Shown here one piece after another: positions 44,889 to 58,455 of a DNA stretch of 64,000 nt. The position numbers and the translations under genes were made by a program. The notes below the pieces were generated by a model. The model worked only from the letters and a program-made list of their open reading frames with translations, ran no database searches and was not told where the DNA came from. Source of the stretch: Curtobacterium sp. VKM Ac-1393. GTDB lineage: Bacteria; Actinomycetota; Actinomycetes; Actinomycetales; Microbacteriaceae. The stretch's first letter is position 1; each line of letters opens with the position of its first letter. Location: assembly GCF_015350995.1 (NCBI RefSeq), contig NZ_JADKRW010000008.1:113168-177167 (forward strand). The letters are read 5' to 3'.

Positions 44889-46049
44889 GTGACCACGAAC
44901 CACAACTACCTCGCCGTCATCAAGGTCGTCGGTGTCGGCGGCGGCGGCGTCAACGCCGTCAACCGGATGATCGAACTCGGCCTCCGTGGGGTCGAGTTCA
45001 TCGCGATCAACACCGACGCGCAGGCGCTGCTGCTCAGCGATGCCGACGTCAAGCTCGACGTCGGCCGCGAGATCACCCGCGGCCTCGGCGCCGGCGCGGA
45101 CCCCGAGGTCGGCCGACGTGCCGCCGAGGACCACGCCGAAGAGATCGAAGAGGCACTCGCCGGTGCCGACATGGTCTTCGTCACCGCCGGTGAAGGCGGT
45201 GGGACCGGCACGGGTGGTGCGCCCGTCGTCGCCCGCATCGCCAAGTCGATCGGTGCGCTCACGATCGGCGTCGTCACGAAGCCGTTCAGCTTCGAGGGCA
45301 AGCGTCGTCAGTCGCAGGCCGAGAACGGCGTCGCCGGGCTCAAGGACGAGGTCGACACGCTCATCGTCGTGCCGAACGACCGCCTGCTCGAGATCAGTGA
45401 CCGCGGCATCTCCATGGTCGAGGCCTTCGCCACGGCCGACCAGGTGCTCCTCGCCGGCGTGCAGGGCATCACCGACCTGATCACCACCCCGGGTCTCATC
45501 AACCTCGACTTCGCCGACGTCAAGTCGGTCATGCAGGGTGCGGGTTCCGCGCTGATGGGCATCGGCTCCTCGCGCGGTGCCGACCGCGCCATCAAGGCAG
45601 CCGAGCTCGCTGTGGCGTCGCCGCTGCTCGAGGCCTCGATCGACGGGGCGCACGGCGTGCTGCTGTCGATCCAGGGAGGCTCGAACCTCGGCATCTTCGA
45701 GATCAACGACGCCGCGCGTCTGGTGCAGGAAGCCGTGCACCCCGAAGCGAACATCATCTTCGGAGCCGTCATCGACGACACCCTCGGTGACGAGGTCCGC
45801 GTGACCGTCATCGCCGCGGGCTTCGACGGCGGCGAGCCGGCGCAGCAGCAGAAGGAGCGTCGCTCGAGCTACGTCGACCCCGACGCGGGCGTGACCGCTC
45901 CCGTCGCCGCGTCGACCGGTGCGATCGAGGACTCCAGCACCTCGAGCCCGTCGTGGGCCTCGCAGGAGCACCAGCCGCCGGTGCAGCGCGCCGCCGACCC
46001 GGCGTTCGACGACGACGACGAACTCGACGTCCCCGACTTCCTGAAGTAA
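44889..46049 (+). CDS. ftsZ: tubulin-like cell division GTPase
   Basis: The 386-residue protein polymerises into the Z-ring. It has [13 protein letters not shown] (about 13-25), the tubulin signature [10 protein letters not shown] (about 103-112), the T7 loop NLDFADVK (about 207-214) and the conserved C-terminal peptide [11 protein letters not shown] that binds SepF. The GTG at 44889 gives the usual actinobacterial N-terminus. It is separated from ftsQ by 145 bases, so it has room for its own promoter. Confidence 0.97.
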   Translation: MTTNHNYLAVIKVVGVGGGGVNAVNRMIELGLRGVEFIAINTDAQALLLSDADVKLDVGREITRGLGAGADPEVGRRAAEDHAEEIEEALAGADMVFVTAGEGGGTGTGGAPVVARIAKSIGALTIGVVTKPFSFEGKRRQSQAENGVAGLKDEVDTLIVVPNDRLLEISDRGISMVEAFATADQVLLAGVQGITDLITTPGLINLDFADVKSVMQGAGSALMGIGSSRGADRAIKAAELAVASPLLEASIDGAHGVLLSIQGGSNLGIFEINDAARLVQEAVHPEANIIFGAVIDDTLGDEVRVTVIAAGFDGGEPAQQQKERRSSYVDPDAGVTAPVAASTGAIEDSSTSSPSWASQEHQPPVQRAADPAFDDDDELDVPDFLK

Positions 46050-46056
46050 CCGTTCC

Positions 46057-46779
46057 ATGGCAGGTGATCCGCGCCTCCCGTCCTCGCCTCGTGACGACGG
46101 ACTGGAGGCGCGTCTCGCGTCCGTCAGGAGCGGCATCGCCGACGCGGCGCGCGCCGCAGGGCGCTCGGTCGACGACCTGACGCTCATCGTGGTCACGAAG
46201 TACCACCCGGCGTCCCTGGTGCGTGCCCTGGCGGCACTCGGCGTCACCGACGTGGGGGAGAACCGCCACCAAGAGGCGCAGTCCAAGGCCGCGGAACTCG
46301 CCGACCTCGGCCTGACCTGGCACTTCGTCGGGCAGCTGCAGTCGAAGAAGGCCCGGCAGGTCCGCCGGTACGCCCACGTCGTGCAGTCGCTCGACCGCAC
46401 GTCCGTCGTGGACGCCTTCGCGCCGACCGAAGCCGAGCCGGACCCGCCGGTCATCGACGGGTTCGTGCAGGTCAACCTGACCGACGACCCCGGACGCGGC
46501 GGCGTGCAGCCGGACGAGGTCGAGACGATGGCGACCCGGGTGCTCGAGACCGGCACGATCCGCCTGCGAGGCGTGATGGCCGTCGCGCCGCTCGACGAAG
46601 AGCCTCGTGCGGCCTTCGCCCGTCTGCGGCAGATCTCAGACCGGGTCGTGGCCCTCGAGCCCGGCGCCACCGACATCTCGGCCGGGATGAGCGGCGACTA
46701 CGCCGACGCGGTCTTCGAAGGCGCGACACACCTGCGGATCGGCACCGCAATCACGGGAAATCGGCCGGCGGCACCCTAG
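46057..46779 (+). CDS. PLP-binding protein YggS/YlmE
   Basis: A 240-residue member of the YggS (COG0325) family, which keeps pyridoxal phosphate homeostasis. The PLP-binding Lys is in [10 protein letters not shown] (about 42-51). [29 protein letters not shown] and [12 protein letters not shown] follow in order. It starts seven bases after ftsZ, the usual position in Gram-positive clusters. The polyphenol-oxidase-like gene often found between the two is absent. Confidence 0.94.
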   Translation: MAGDPRLPSSPRDDGLEARLASVRSGIADAARAAGRSVDDLTLIVVTKYHPASLVRALAALGVTDVGENRHQEAQSKAAELADLGLTWHFVGQLQSKKARQVRRYAHVVQSLDRTSVVDAFAPTEAEPDPPVIDGFVQVNLTDDPGRGGVQPDEVETMATRVLETGTIRLRGVMAVAPLDEEPRAAFARLRQISDRVVALEPGATDISAGMSGDYADAVFEGATHLRIGTAITGNRPAAP

Positions 46780-46822
46780 CCTCGTTGCAGGGCATCCACG
46801 TGCACCAACCTCCGGAGGAACC

Positions 46823-47398
46823 ATGGCCAACCCGCTGAAGAAGACGATGGTCTACCTCGGCCTCGCCGACGAGGAACTCGACTACGAGGACGAGCCGCAG
46901 CAGGCTGCGCCCCTGCGCCAGCAGGCACCTGCCGCTCCCGCTCCTCCGGAGAATCCCGCCCCTGCGGCTGCCCCCGAGGCCACGGCCGCTCCGGCCGCGG
47001 CCTCCGCCGCCGCTCCGGCTGCGACGAAGACGCACACCCACCAGCGCGGCGCCCAGGTCACTCCGCTCCGCCGCTCGCACACGACCGCACAGAAGGCGAC
47101 CCCGGTCCAGGAAATGAACGAGATCCTCACCGTCCACCCGCGCGAGTACAAGGACGCCCAGTCCATCGCGGAGAGCTTCCGTGACGGCATCCCCGTCATC
47201 ATCAACCTGTCGCAGATGACCGAAAACGACGCGCGTCGCATGATCGACTTCGCCTCGGGCCTGTCGCTCGGCCTGTACGGCAAGATCGAGCGCGTCACGA
47301 ACAAGGTCTTCCTGCTGTCGCCCGCGCACGTCGCAGTGAGCGGTGAGCCGGCTGAGGTAGAGTCCGACATCGAGGCGAACTTCTTCGCCCAGTCCTGA
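46823..47398 (+). CDS. sepF: FtsZ membrane anchor SepF
   Basis: The 191-residue protein starts with the membrane-binding amphipathic segment ([18 protein letters not shown]). A long Ala/Pro-rich linker follows (about 28-75), then the SepF core domain (about 95-180) with [19 protein letters not shown] and [20 protein letters not shown]. SepF bends the membrane and tethers FtsZ, replacing FtsA, which is absent. GGAGGAACC precedes the ATG. Confidence 0.95.
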   Translation: MANPLKKTMVYLGLADEELDYEDEPQQAAPLRQQAPAAPAPPENPAPAAAPEATAAPAAASAAAPAATKTHTHQRGAQVTPLRRSHTTAQKATPVQEMNEILTVHPREYKDAQSIAESFRDGIPVIINLSQMTENDARRMIDFASGLSLGLYGKIERVTNKVFLLSPAHVAVSGEPAEVESDIEANFFAQS

Positions 47399-47468
47399 GC
47401 CGCCCCCGGCCACCCGCCCGTGAGCGTCGTCGCATGACGACACTCGCCCGAGACGAGCGAGCCCCATC

Positions 47469-47765
47469 GTGTCCGTGATCCTAGGGATCATCTCCCTCGC
47501 CCTGCTGCTGTACTTCTTCGTCATGTGGGGGCGGTTCGCGCTCGACCTCGTGCAGAACTTCAACCGGTCCTGGCGGCCGCGCGGGGGACTGCTCGTGGTG
47601 TCCGAGTTCGTCTACACGATCACCGACCCGCCCATCCGTGCGGTTCGTCGGGTCCTGCCGCCGCTCCGCATGGGGCCGGTGGCGCTCGACTTCGGCTGGA
47701 CGATCGTCATGCTCGTCGTGATCATCGCCCGGGTCGTCGTCAACGGCATCGCCGTCGCGGTCTGA
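47469..47765 (+). CDS. YggT-family membrane protein
   Basis: A 98-residue protein with two membrane helices (about 3-22 and 76-96) and the YggT signature FVYTITDPPIRAVRRVLPPL (about 48-67). It sits between sepF and divIVA in most Gram-positive bacteria. Its function is not established; links to osmotic tolerance and to cell division have been proposed. The start is GTG. Confidence 0.93.
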   Translation: MSVILGIISLALLLYFFVMWGRFALDLVQNFNRSWRPRGGLLVVSEFVYTITDPPIRAVRRVLPPLRMGPVALDFGWTIVMLVVIIARVVVNGIAVAV

Positions 47766-47963
47766 CCCGATCCAGGGCCGATCCAGGTCCGCAACACGCG
47801 CCGCGCCGATGCAGCGGTCGTCGTTCCGCCCCATCGTCGGTGTACGGTGGTCGGGATCGATGCTCGCCTCCGGCGCGGCATCCGCACCACACGTCGTGAC
47901 TGGTAGGTTCGGTCACGACGCAAGTGGTTCCACACGTTCAGCAGTTCTATTGAGGTGACGGCA

Positions 47964-48653
47964 ATGGCTTTGACGCCGGAAGACGTAGTCAACAAGCGGT
48001 TCCAGCCGACGAAGTTCCGCGAGGGCTACGACCAGGACGAGGTCGACGACTTCCTCGACGAGGTCGTGGTCGAGCTCCGTCGCCTGACCGCGGAGAACGA
48101 CGAGCTCCGCCAGCGCCTGCAGGCGGCTGAGTCGGCCGAGTCGGCTCCGACGCTCACGAAGAGCGACGAGCCCGCTCCCGTTGCAGAGCCGGAGCCCGTC
48201 CCAGCCCCGGTCGAGGCGGCTCCCGAGCCCGCTCCGGTCGCAGCGGCCGCCCCGGCGACCACGGTCCCGGCGGACGAGGACACCGAGGGCACCACGAACC
48301 TCCTGACGCTCGCGCGTCGTCTGCACGAGGAGCACGTGCGCGAAGGCGTCGAGAAGCGCGACGCGCTCATCGCCGAGGGCACCGCCCAGGCAGCGCGCCT
48401 CGTCTCCGAGGCCGAGGCCAAGCAGCGCCAGATCATCGCCGACACCGAGAACACGAACCGTCAGCGTGTCGCAGTGCTCGAGCAGGAGCAGCGCCAGCTC
48501 GAGGGCAAGATCGACGAGCTCCGCACCTTCGAGCGCGACTACCGCGCACAGCTCAAGAGCTACATCCAGGGGCAGCTCTCCGAGCTCGACTCCTCGAACG
48601 AGCAGTCCGGTCTCACCCCGGCGCCGGCATCGGCGCAGGGCTTCGGCAACTGA
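47964..48653 (+). CDS. divIVA: polar growth and septum protein DivIVA (Wag31)
   Basis: The 229-residue protein begins MALTPEDVVNKRFQPTKFRE, the membrane-binding N-terminal domain, with a first coiled coil (VDDFLDEVVVELRRLTAEND). A Pro/Ala/Glu linker (about 60-115) and a second long coiled coil (about 120-210) follow. It marks curved membranes and recruits the polar cell-wall machinery in actinobacteria. The linker is a usual target of PASTA kinases. A 198-base gap precedes it and should hold its own promoter. Confidence 0.95.
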   Translation: MALTPEDVVNKRFQPTKFREGYDQDEVDDFLDEVVVELRRLTAENDELRQRLQAAESAESAPTLTKSDEPAPVAEPEPVPAPVEAAPEPAPVAAAAPATTVPADEDTEGTTNLLTLARRLHEEHVREGVEKRDALIAEGTAQAARLVSEAEAKQRQIIADTENTNRQRVAVLEQEQRQLEGKIDELRTFERDYRAQLKSYIQGQLSELDSSNEQSGLTPAPASAQGFGN

Positions 48654-48655
48654 CG

Positions 48656-49345
48656 TTGTCGCGACCAGCATCACGAGCGAAGGTCAGTGTCCGCGCAATC
48701 GCGGCACTGGCCTTCGCCGCTGTCGTGGTGGTGGCGTTCGACCAGGTCGCGAAGGCGCTGGTCGTCGCCAACCTGCCGTACGGCACCCCGGTCGAGGTCG
48801 TCGGCGGCGCACTCCAGTTCCTGTACGTCCGGAACCCCGGGGCAGCGTTCTCGTTCGCAGTGAACATGACCTGGGTCTTCTCGGTCATCTCCGCCGCGGT
48901 CGTCGTCGCGATCATCGTCTACTCGCGACGCATCCGGTCGATGTGGTGGGCCATCGTGCTCGGCATGCTGCTGGGTGGTGCGCTCGGCAACCTGATCGAC
49001 CGGCTCTTCCGTGAGCCCGGCTTCGGTCGCGGCCACGTGGTCGACTTCATCTCGACGCCGTGGATGATGCCGGCGATCTACAACGTCGCTGACTCGTTCA
49101 TCTGCATCAGCATGGTGGTCTTCGTGGTGCTGGTGATCCTCGGGGTGAACCTCGACGGGTCCCGGACCGTCTCGGCCAAGCGTGCCGCGCAGGCCGACAC
49201 GACCGAGCCGCTCGACGGTGGGGTCGCGTTCTCGGCGCCCGCAGCCGACGCGGTATCGCCCGCAGCCGACGTGGCGGAGCCGGAGCGGGCCTCCCGTCCG
49301 GATCAGCGCGACCGGCGCGACGCGCTGGGGCACGACGCCACGTGA
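48656..49345 (+). CDS. lspA: lipoprotein signal peptidase
   Basis: The 229-residue membrane aspartyl protease cleaves prolipoproteins. Four helices are visible and the catalytic Asp pair lies in GNLIDRLF (about 113-120) and YNVADSFI (about 142-149). The C-terminal 60 residues are an extra, charged Ala/Pro/Asp tail. It includes the stretch encoded by a GGGAGGCCCG-family word (49286-49300, reverse strand). The TTG start lies two bases after divIVA. rluD overlaps the end. Confidence 0.93.
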   Translation: MSRPASRAKVSVRAIAALAFAAVVVVAFDQVAKALVVANLPYGTPVEVVGGALQFLYVRNPGAAFSFAVNMTWVFSVISAAVVVAIIVYSRRIRSMWWAIVLGMLLGGALGNLIDRLFREPGFGRGHVVDFISTPWMMPAIYNVADSFICISMVVFVVLVILGVNLDGSRTVSAKRAAQADTTEPLDGGVAFSAPAADAVSPAADVAEPERASRPDQRDRRDALGHDAT

Positions 49346-50271
49346 GCGAAACGCGTTCTCTTCCCGTCCCCGACGGGCTCGCCGGCGAGCGTGTCGACGC
49401 CGCCATCGCGAAGCTCCTCGGGTTCAGTCGGTCGTTCGCGGCCGACGTGGTCGCCGCCGGTGGGGTCCGGGTCGACGGCGTCCCGGTCGACAAGTCCGAC
49501 CGGCTGCACGCCGACTCGTGGCTCGAGGTCGAGTGGTCCCCGAAGGAGCCGCCGCGCATCGTACCGGCCGTCGTCCCGGGGATGACGATCGTGCACGACG
49601 ACGAGGACATCGTCGTCGTCGACAAGCCGGTCGGCGTCGCCGCGCACCCCTCGCCCGGCTGGGACGGCCCGACCGTGCCCGGAGGCCTCGCCGCCGCCGG
49701 GTTCACCATCGCGACGTCGGGCGCCGCCGAGCGCGCGGGCATCGTGCACCGCCTCGACGTCGGGACCTCGGGACTGATGGTCGTCGCGAAGACCGAGCTC
49801 GCCTACACGCACCTCAAGCGTGCCTTCAAGGAGCGCACGGTCGAGAAGGTCTACCACGCGCTCGCGCAGGGGCACCCCGACCCGACCTCCGGCACCGTCG
49901 ACGCGCCGATCGGCCGCCACCCGTCGAGTGACTGGAAGTTCGCGGTCACCGCCGACGGCAAGCCGAGCGTCACCCACTACGAGACGCTCGAGGCGTTCCG
50001 CTCCGCGACCCTGCTCGAGGTCCACCTCGAGACCGGTCGCACCCACCAGATCCGCGTCCACATGGCTGCGACACGGCACCCGCTCGTCGGCGACACGATG
50101 TACGGCGCGGACCCGGTGCTGTCGCAGGAGCTCGGGCTGACCCGTCAGTGGCTCGACGCCGTGCGGCTCGGGTTCGACCACCCGCGCACGGGCGAGTGGG
50201 TGTCGTTCCGGGCTGAGTACCCCGAGGACCTGCGGCTCGCGCTCGAGCGCATCCGCGCCGCTTCGTCCTGA
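49342..50271 (+). CDS. RluA-family rRNA pseudouridine synthase
   Basis: The 309-residue enzyme has an S4 domain (about 15-65) and the catalytic segment [18 protein letters not shown] (about 134-151) with the nucleophilic Asp. [20 protein letters not shown] follows. It probably modifies 23S rRNA uridines as RluD does; the exact site is not known from sequence. The GTG overlaps the lspA stop codon, as in many Gram-positive genomes. Confidence 0.94.
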   Translation: MSETRSLPVPDGLAGERVDAAIAKLLGFSRSFAADVVAAGGVRVDGVPVDKSDRLHADSWLEVEWSPKEPPRIVPAVVPGMTIVHDDEDIVVVDKPVGVAAHPSPGWDGPTVPGGLAAAGFTIATSGAAERAGIVHRLDVGTSGLMVVAKTELAYTHLKRAFKERTVEKVYHALAQGHPDPTSGTVDAPIGRHPSSDWKFAVTADGKPSVTHYETLEAFRSATLLEVHLETGRTHQIRVHMAATRHPLVGDTMYGADPVLSQELGLTRQWLDAVRLGFDHPRTGEWVSFRAEYPEDLRLALERIRAASS

Positions 50272-50342
50272 CGCGGGCGCGCGCTGGTCGCGCGCGTCGC
50301 GTTGGTCGCACGGGTCCCGTCGTCGTCGTCGTGTCGGTCGCC

Positions 50343-50433
50343 CGAGGTGCCGAAATCTCGGCATCTGGGCGCGCCGTGCGTCGGTCCGTGGAACCTCGGC
50401 GGAGCGCACACGGCGTGTTGCGGAACCCCGACG
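50343..50433 (+). repeat. tri-box intergenic element, copy 4
   Basis: Box 1 starts at 50343 with CGAGGTGCCGAAATCTCGG. Box 2 GTGGAACCTCGGCG starts at 50388 and box 3 GCGGAACCCCGACG at 50420. Spacing is 45 and 32 bases. Confidence 0.85.
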
Positions 50434-50536
50434 AACGAGCGGTGGGCGTGTCGCGTGCGCTCCGCCAAACCCCGGCCGGGAGGCCCGTGGCGTCCCCGTC
50501 CCGCTCCGCACGCCCGCCACGCCCCGGCTCCACCGC

Positions 50537-50629
50537 CGAGAGGGCAGGATCTGCGGACCTCGCCTCCGCCAATCGTCGCTTCCTGCACCCTCGCCGGACT
50601 GCGCGCGGCGTGTCGTGCGACCTCGGCGG
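50537..50629 (+). repeat. degenerate tri-box element, copy 4b
   Basis: Diverged box 1 begins CGAG at 50537 and keeps the centre GATCT and the right end GACCTCG. Box 2 reads CTGCACCCTCGCCG (50583) and box 3 GTGCGACCTCGGCG (50615). Spacing of 46 and 32 bases is as in intact copies, though the box sequences differ. Confidence 0.55.
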
Positions 50630-50715
50630 CGGACCGCTCGGACACGCGCGGGTTTGTCCGCGGTCGCGGTTAGGCTGTTCGCGTCCCGCAAGCAGCTCGT
50701 TCGACCGGAGGTTCC

Positions 50716-54249
<3,534 letters not shown>

Positions 54250-54253
54250 CGCA

Positions 54254-55066
54254 GTGACCGACGACCCACCCGGCCCGGACGTGCTCCACGCGTTCGGGGT
54301 CGGTGGGTGCGCACCGGTGCTGCTCGCCGGTGGACGCGGCCTGACGTGGCATGTCGGCGACCTCGTGCTCCGTCCGCACGACGGTCCGTCGGTCACCGAC
54401 TGGCGGGCCGGCGTGCTCGCCGCGCTCGAGCCCTCCTCGGCGTTCCGGACGCCCCGTCCGGTGACGACGACCGACGGCGCGTGGCGGTCCGGGGCGTGGG
54501 AAGCGTGGGAGTACGTCGCCGGCCGTGCGGACGAGTCCCGCGTCCTGGACGTGATCCGAACCGGCCGCGCATTCCACCAGGCGATCGCGGAGCTCGACCG
54601 CCCGGCGTTCCTCGACCATGCCGCCGACCCGTGGAGCCGTGCCGACCGCATGGCCTGGGGTGAGGACCCCCTGCCGGCGGATCCGACCCTCGACCGACTC
54701 GCCGGTGTGTTCCAGCCCGTCCACGAGCCGTCGCAGCTCGTCCACGGCGACCTGCTCGGCAACGTGCTCTTCGCCGAGGGGCAGCCGCCGGCCGTCATCG
54801 ACTGGCCGCCGTACTGGCGTCCTGCCGGGTTCGGCGCCGCCGTCGCCGTCGCGGACGCCGCGTGCTGGCACGGCTTCCCGCTCGATCGGGTGCAGGTCGT
54901 CGGTCCCGATCAGCCCGCGTGGGCGCAGCTGCTCGTGCGTGCACTGACGTTCCGGATCGCGACGGCCGTCCTGCTCGGCGCCTGGGACGGCACAGCGATC
55001 GCCCGTCACCAGCCGGTCGTGAACGCGGTCGTCTCCGCCGCTTCGTGCGGTACCGTGCAGGCGTGA
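54254..55066 (+). CDS. APH-fold protein (TIGR02569-like)
   Basis: The 270-residue protein has a kinase-like LVHGDLLGNVLF (about 161-172) and AVIDWPPYWRP (about 178-188), the positions of catalytic and metal-binding residues in aminoglycoside phosphotransferase folds. The sequence around ADAACWHG recalls the actinobacterial TIGR02569 family (from memory). The substrate is unknown. It begins four bases after dnaE and overlaps the downstream lipoprotein gene (GTGA), suggesting coupled expression. Confidence 0.75.
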   Translation: MTDDPPGPDVLHAFGVGGCAPVLLAGGRGLTWHVGDLVLRPHDGPSVTDWRAGVLAALEPSSAFRTPRPVTTTDGAWRSGAWEAWEYVAGRADESRVLDVIRTGRAFHQAIAELDRPAFLDHAADPWSRADRMAWGEDPLPADPTLDRLAGVFQPVHEPSQLVHGDLLGNVLFAEGQPPAVIDWPPYWRPAGFGAAVAVADAACWHGFPLDRVQVVGPDQPAWAQLLVRALTFRIATAVLLGAWDGTAIARHQPVVNAVVSAASCGTVQA

Positions 55067-56568
55067 GTCGGGGGATCAGGGGCGTGGGGCGTTCGGTCGC
55101 GGCTGTCGTGGCCGCCGCGGTGGTGATCGCGGTGTCGGGGTGCACCAACCACCTCGACGCCGGAACGGACGGAGCCGACGAGTTCGCGGCACACTTCCGT
55201 TCGGTCGACGGAGTGCAGCGCGTCCGGGGTGGTGGGACCAACGACCTGCCGTTCTCCGGCTCGGCGATGGTCCGCGTGGTGCTCGACGACGGGCTGTCCG
55301 ACGACGACCTGACCGCACTGGTCGACGACATGGGCGAGTACATGGCGACCCACAGCAACGGGTCGTTGTCCTGGAGCGGCACCGCCACCGTCGACGGGTG
55401 GACGCTGCCGCTCGTCGCGAAGCGGACGCCGAACCACCGGGTGCTGGGTGCCCTCGAGCAGGTCCGCCACGACGACCGGTTCGCCGGCGGCGAGATCGAT
55501 CGGTCGTCAGGGGTGGCGATCCACGCCGCAGGACCGACGGACCTCGTCGCCGCGTGGGACGCCGCTCGGACGGTCGCTCGGACGGCGGGACTGTCAGCTG
55601 ACCGAGCTGTCTCGTACGCCGACCCGGAAACCGATCCGGACGCGGACGGCGCGGCCTCGGCGACGCCCGAGGCCACTGCTCGGTGGGTCCTCTCGTCATC
55701 CGACGCGGACGCACGCGACTTCCCCGAGATCGCCCGACCCGAGGCCCGGGCACGCCAGACGCCACGGCCGACCGCTGAGCCCGACGCTGGTCCGGCCGAC
55801 GCCGACGAACTCCGGACCCGCGTCGCGCGTGTGATGGCGGATCCCGACGTGGACGGTGCCGTCGTCACCCCCACGACGGTGTCGGTCCGCGCGACGACCG
55901 CGGCGGCCCAGCGCGACGTCCGGGACCGCGTGGCGCCGAAGGTCCCCGACGGTGTCGCGCTCCTGGTGTCCGGCGGTGACGTTCACCGGACCGGTGCGGG
56001 GGACTACTCCCAGACGGACCGGATCGCCGATGCCGTCGCACGCACCGGCACGTCGGTCTCGCGGGTGGAGGCGACGCCCACCGGTGTCGGGTTCGTGGTG
56101 TCCGACCTCGCGGCGGCGGAGACGGTCGCCCGTGCCGTGCGGGCCACCGGTGACGTCAAGGGTGTCGAGCGGATAGTCATCGCCTCCGACGTCGACGGAC
56201 TCGACGCGTTCCGGCAGCCGCGCGCCGGGTTCGCCGTGGTCGCAGCACCGGGGGCGATCGAACGGGCCGTCGCGGTGTCGACCGCGCTGTCGTCGTCCGC
56301 GCCCACGCTGGTGGAGTTCCCGACCGGTCGTGCCGTCGACACGGAACTCTGGCTGTCGGCGCAGTCCACCGCGGACTTCCCGGCACTCGCGCGGGCACTC
56401 CGACCGTTGGGACTCGACGGGGCGCGTACCCAGATCCGGATCGACGACGACGGCAGCGTCCTCAACTGCACCATCGGGGACACCCTCGAGGTCTCCCGGG
56501 CGGGGGAGGACGACCAGGACCGGCGGAACCGTGCCGCACTGCAGGACGCCTGGCGTGCAGCCGGCTGA
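55063..56568 (+). CDS. putative lipoprotein of unknown function (501 aa)
   Basis: The N-terminus is a lipoprotein signal: helix VGRSVAAVVAAAVVIAVSGC with the lipobox Cys at about 27, then CTNHLDAG. The rest alternates beta strands and helices in what looks like three or more repeated alpha/beta units (FRSVDGVQRVRGG near 46 and ADPDVDGAVVTPTTVSVRA near 262). I do not recognise a family. The GTG overlaps the upstream stop; TACCGT six bases before it could also give a leaderless mRNA. Confidence 0.82.
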   Translation: MSRGIRGVGRSVAAVVAAAVVIAVSGCTNHLDAGTDGADEFAAHFRSVDGVQRVRGGGTNDLPFSGSAMVRVVLDDGLSDDDLTALVDDMGEYMATHSNGSLSWSGTATVDGWTLPLVAKRTPNHRVLGALEQVRHDDRFAGGEIDRSSGVAIHAAGPTDLVAAWDAARTVARTAGLSADRAVSYADPETDPDADGAASATPEATARWVLSSSDADARDFPEIARPEARARQTPRPTAEPDAGPADADELRTRVARVMADPDVDGAVVTPTTVSVRATTAAAQRDVRDRVAPKVPDGVALLVSGGDVHRTGAGDYSQTDRIADAVARTGTSVSRVEATPTGVGFVVSDLAAAETVARAVRATGDVKGVERIVIASDVDGLDAFRQPRAGFAVVAAPGAIERAVAVSTALSSSAPTLVEFPTGRAVDTELWLSAQSTADFPALARALRPLGLDGARTQIRIDDDGSVLNCTIGDTLEVSRAGEDDQDRRNRAALQDAWRAAG

Positions 56569-56603
56569 GTGCGGTCAGTGGTCCTCGGTAGGCTTGTGCC
56601 CTG

Positions 56604-57911
56604 ATGATGCAGCGAATCGACCTCCGCGGCGGCCTGCCCGCCCGTGCCGAACTCCTCCGACTCATGCCGCGCGCCTTGGGTGACGTGTCGCACGCGGTCG
56701 ACGCCGCCCGCGAGCTCGTCGAGGACGTCCGACACCGCGGAGCGGACGCGCTGCACGACCAGGCCGAACGGTTCGACGGCGGCGCTCCGGCGAACGTCCG
56801 AGTGCCGGCCGCCGAGATCGCCGCCGCCGTGGCCGGGCTCACCCCCGAGGTCCGCGCCGCCCTCGACGAAGCGATCCGACGGGTCCGTGCTGCCAGTGCC
56901 GCCCAGGTGCCGGCCGGCTCGGTGACCACGCTCGCCGACGGCGCCGAGGTGCACCAGCGCTGGCAGCCGATGCGCCGTGTCGGGCTCTACGTGCCCGGCG
57001 GCAAGGCGGTCTACCCGTCCAGCGTCGTGATGAACGTCGTCGCGGCCCAGGTCGCGGGCGTCCCGTCGATCGCCCTCGTGTCGCCGCCGCAGCGCGACCA
57101 CGGCGGCGCGGTGCACCCGACGATCCTCGCCGCGGCCGGGCTCCTCGGCGTCGACGAGGTCTACGCGATGGGCGGTGCCGGCGCGATCGGCGCGCTGGCG
57201 TACGGCGTGCCGTCGATCGACCTCGAACCCGTCGACCTGGTCACCGGTCCCGGCAACAACTACGTCGCCGCGGCGAAGCGCCTGGTGCGCGGGGTCGTCG
57301 GCATCGACGCCGAGGCCGGCGCGACCGAGATCCTGGTGATCGCGGACGACACCGCCGACGCCGGGTTCGTCGCGGCCGACCTGATCAGCCAGGCCGAGCA
57401 CGACGAGCAGGCCGGCAGTGTACTGGTGACGACGTCGGCGACGTTCGCCGACGCCGTGGAAGCGGCCATCCCGGAGCGCACGGCGGTGCTCGGGACGGCT
57501 GCGCGCCTCCAGACCGCACTGGACGGACCGCAGTCCGCGATCGTGCTGGTGGACTCCCTCGCCGACGCCGCGACCGTGAGCAACGCCTACGGGCCGGAAC
57601 ACCTCGAGATCCAGACGGTCGACGACGACGCCGTGCTGGCGGACATCGACGCCGCAGGCGCGGTGTTCGTCGGACCGAGCACACCCGTCAGCCTGGGGGA
57701 CTACCTGGCCGGGTCGAACCACGTGCTGCCGACCGGTGGTCAGGCGCGCTTCGGGTCCGGGCTGTCCGCGTCGACGTTCCTGCGGCCGCAGCAGGTGGTC
57801 CGGTACACGCCGGCGGCCCTGGCCGAGGTTGCGCCGCACATCGTCGCGCTGTCGACCGAGGAGCAGCTCCCCGCGCACGGTGCCGCCGTGACGGAGCGCA
57901 CGAACCGATAG
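56604..57911 (+). CDS. hisD: histidinol dehydrogenase
   Basis: The 435-residue enzyme catalyses the last two oxidations of histidine synthesis. Signatures are [18 protein letters not shown] (about 129-146), [17 protein letters not shown] (about 214-230) and the catalytic Glu-His in [12 protein letters not shown] (about 328-339). TAGGCT at 56589-56594 lies nine bases before the ATG. The next start signal TAGCCT overlaps its stop codon. No other his genes are in the window. Confidence 0.95.
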   Translation: MMQRIDLRGGLPARAELLRLMPRALGDVSHAVDAARELVEDVRHRGADALHDQAERFDGGAPANVRVPAAEIAAAVAGLTPEVRAALDEAIRRVRAASAAQVPAGSVTTLADGAEVHQRWQPMRRVGLYVPGGKAVYPSSVVMNVVAAQVAGVPSIALVSPPQRDHGGAVHPTILAAAGLLGVDEVYAMGGAGAIGALAYGVPSIDLEPVDLVTGPGNNYVAAAKRLVRGVVGIDAEAGATEILVIADDTADAGFVAADLISQAEHDEQAGSVLVTTSATFADAVEAAIPERTAVLGTAARLQTALDGPQSAIVLVDSLADAATVSNAYGPEHLEIQTVDDDAVLADIDAAGAVFVGPSTPVSLGDYLAGSNHVLPTGGQARFGSGLSASTFLRPQQVVRYTPAALAEVAPHIVALSTEEQLPAHGAAVTERTNR

Positions 57912-57924
57912 CCTGGGCGACGAC

Positions 57925-58455
57925 ATGTTCTGCCCCTTCTGCCGCCACCCGGACTCCCGCGTCGTCGACTCACGGACGAGCGACGACGGAACCTCCATCC
58001 GCCGCCGTCGACAGTGCCCCAACTGCGGGCGACGCTTCTCGACCACCGAGACCGCGTCGCTCAACGTCGTGAAGCGCAACGGCGTCACCGAACCCTTCAG
58101 CCGCGACAAGATCGTCTCCGGGGTGCGCAAGGCGTGCCAGGGACGCCCTGTCACCGACGGCGACCTGGCCGTCCTCGCGCAGCGGGTCGAGGAGACCGTG
58201 CGCTCGTCCGGCTCGAGCCAGATCGACGCGAACGACATCGGCCTCGCGATCCTCGCGCCCCTCCGTGAACTCGACGAGGTCGCCTACCTGCGGTTCGCGA
58301 GCGTCTACCAGGCGTTCGACTCGCTCGAGGACTTCGAGGACGCCATCGGGCAGCTCCGACGCGACCACCGCGGTGCCGCTGCGTCGGCCGTATCCGCCGC
58401 CGGTGCCGGTGCTACGGGTGCAGGTGCCGCGTCGCCGGCGGGTGCCGGCGCGTGA
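57925..58455 (+). CDS. nrdR: ribonucleotide reductase repressor NrdR
   Basis: The 176-residue protein has a four-Cys zinc ribbon (CPFC at 3-6 and CPNC at 31-34), then an ATP-cone ([20 protein letters not shown], about 49-68) that senses dATP. NrdR represses ribonucleotide reductase genes, none of which are in the window. The Ala/Gly-rich tail after about 150 is extra. TAGCCT at 57909-57914 precedes the ATG by ten bases with no Shine-Dalgarno. Confidence 0.96.
   Translation: MFCPFCRHPDSRVVDSRTSDDGTSIRRRRQCPNCGRRFSTTETASLNVVKRNGVTEPFSRDKIVSGVRKACQGRPVTDGDLAVLAQRVEETVRSSGSSQIDANDIGLAILAPLRELDEVAYLRFASVYQAFDSLEDFEDAIGQLRRDHRGAAASAVSAAGAGATGAGAASPAGAGA

Larger units (their letters stand above)
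50272..50715. other. 444-bp intergenic region before dnaE with one clear and one degenerate tri-box element
   Basis: The gap holds tri-box copy 4 (50343-50433), half of a GGGAGGCCCG hairpin (50479), a diverged tri-box copy (50537-50629) and, close to dnaE, TAGGCT at about 50671 that may be a -10 box. No gene is visible. Confidence 0.7.
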
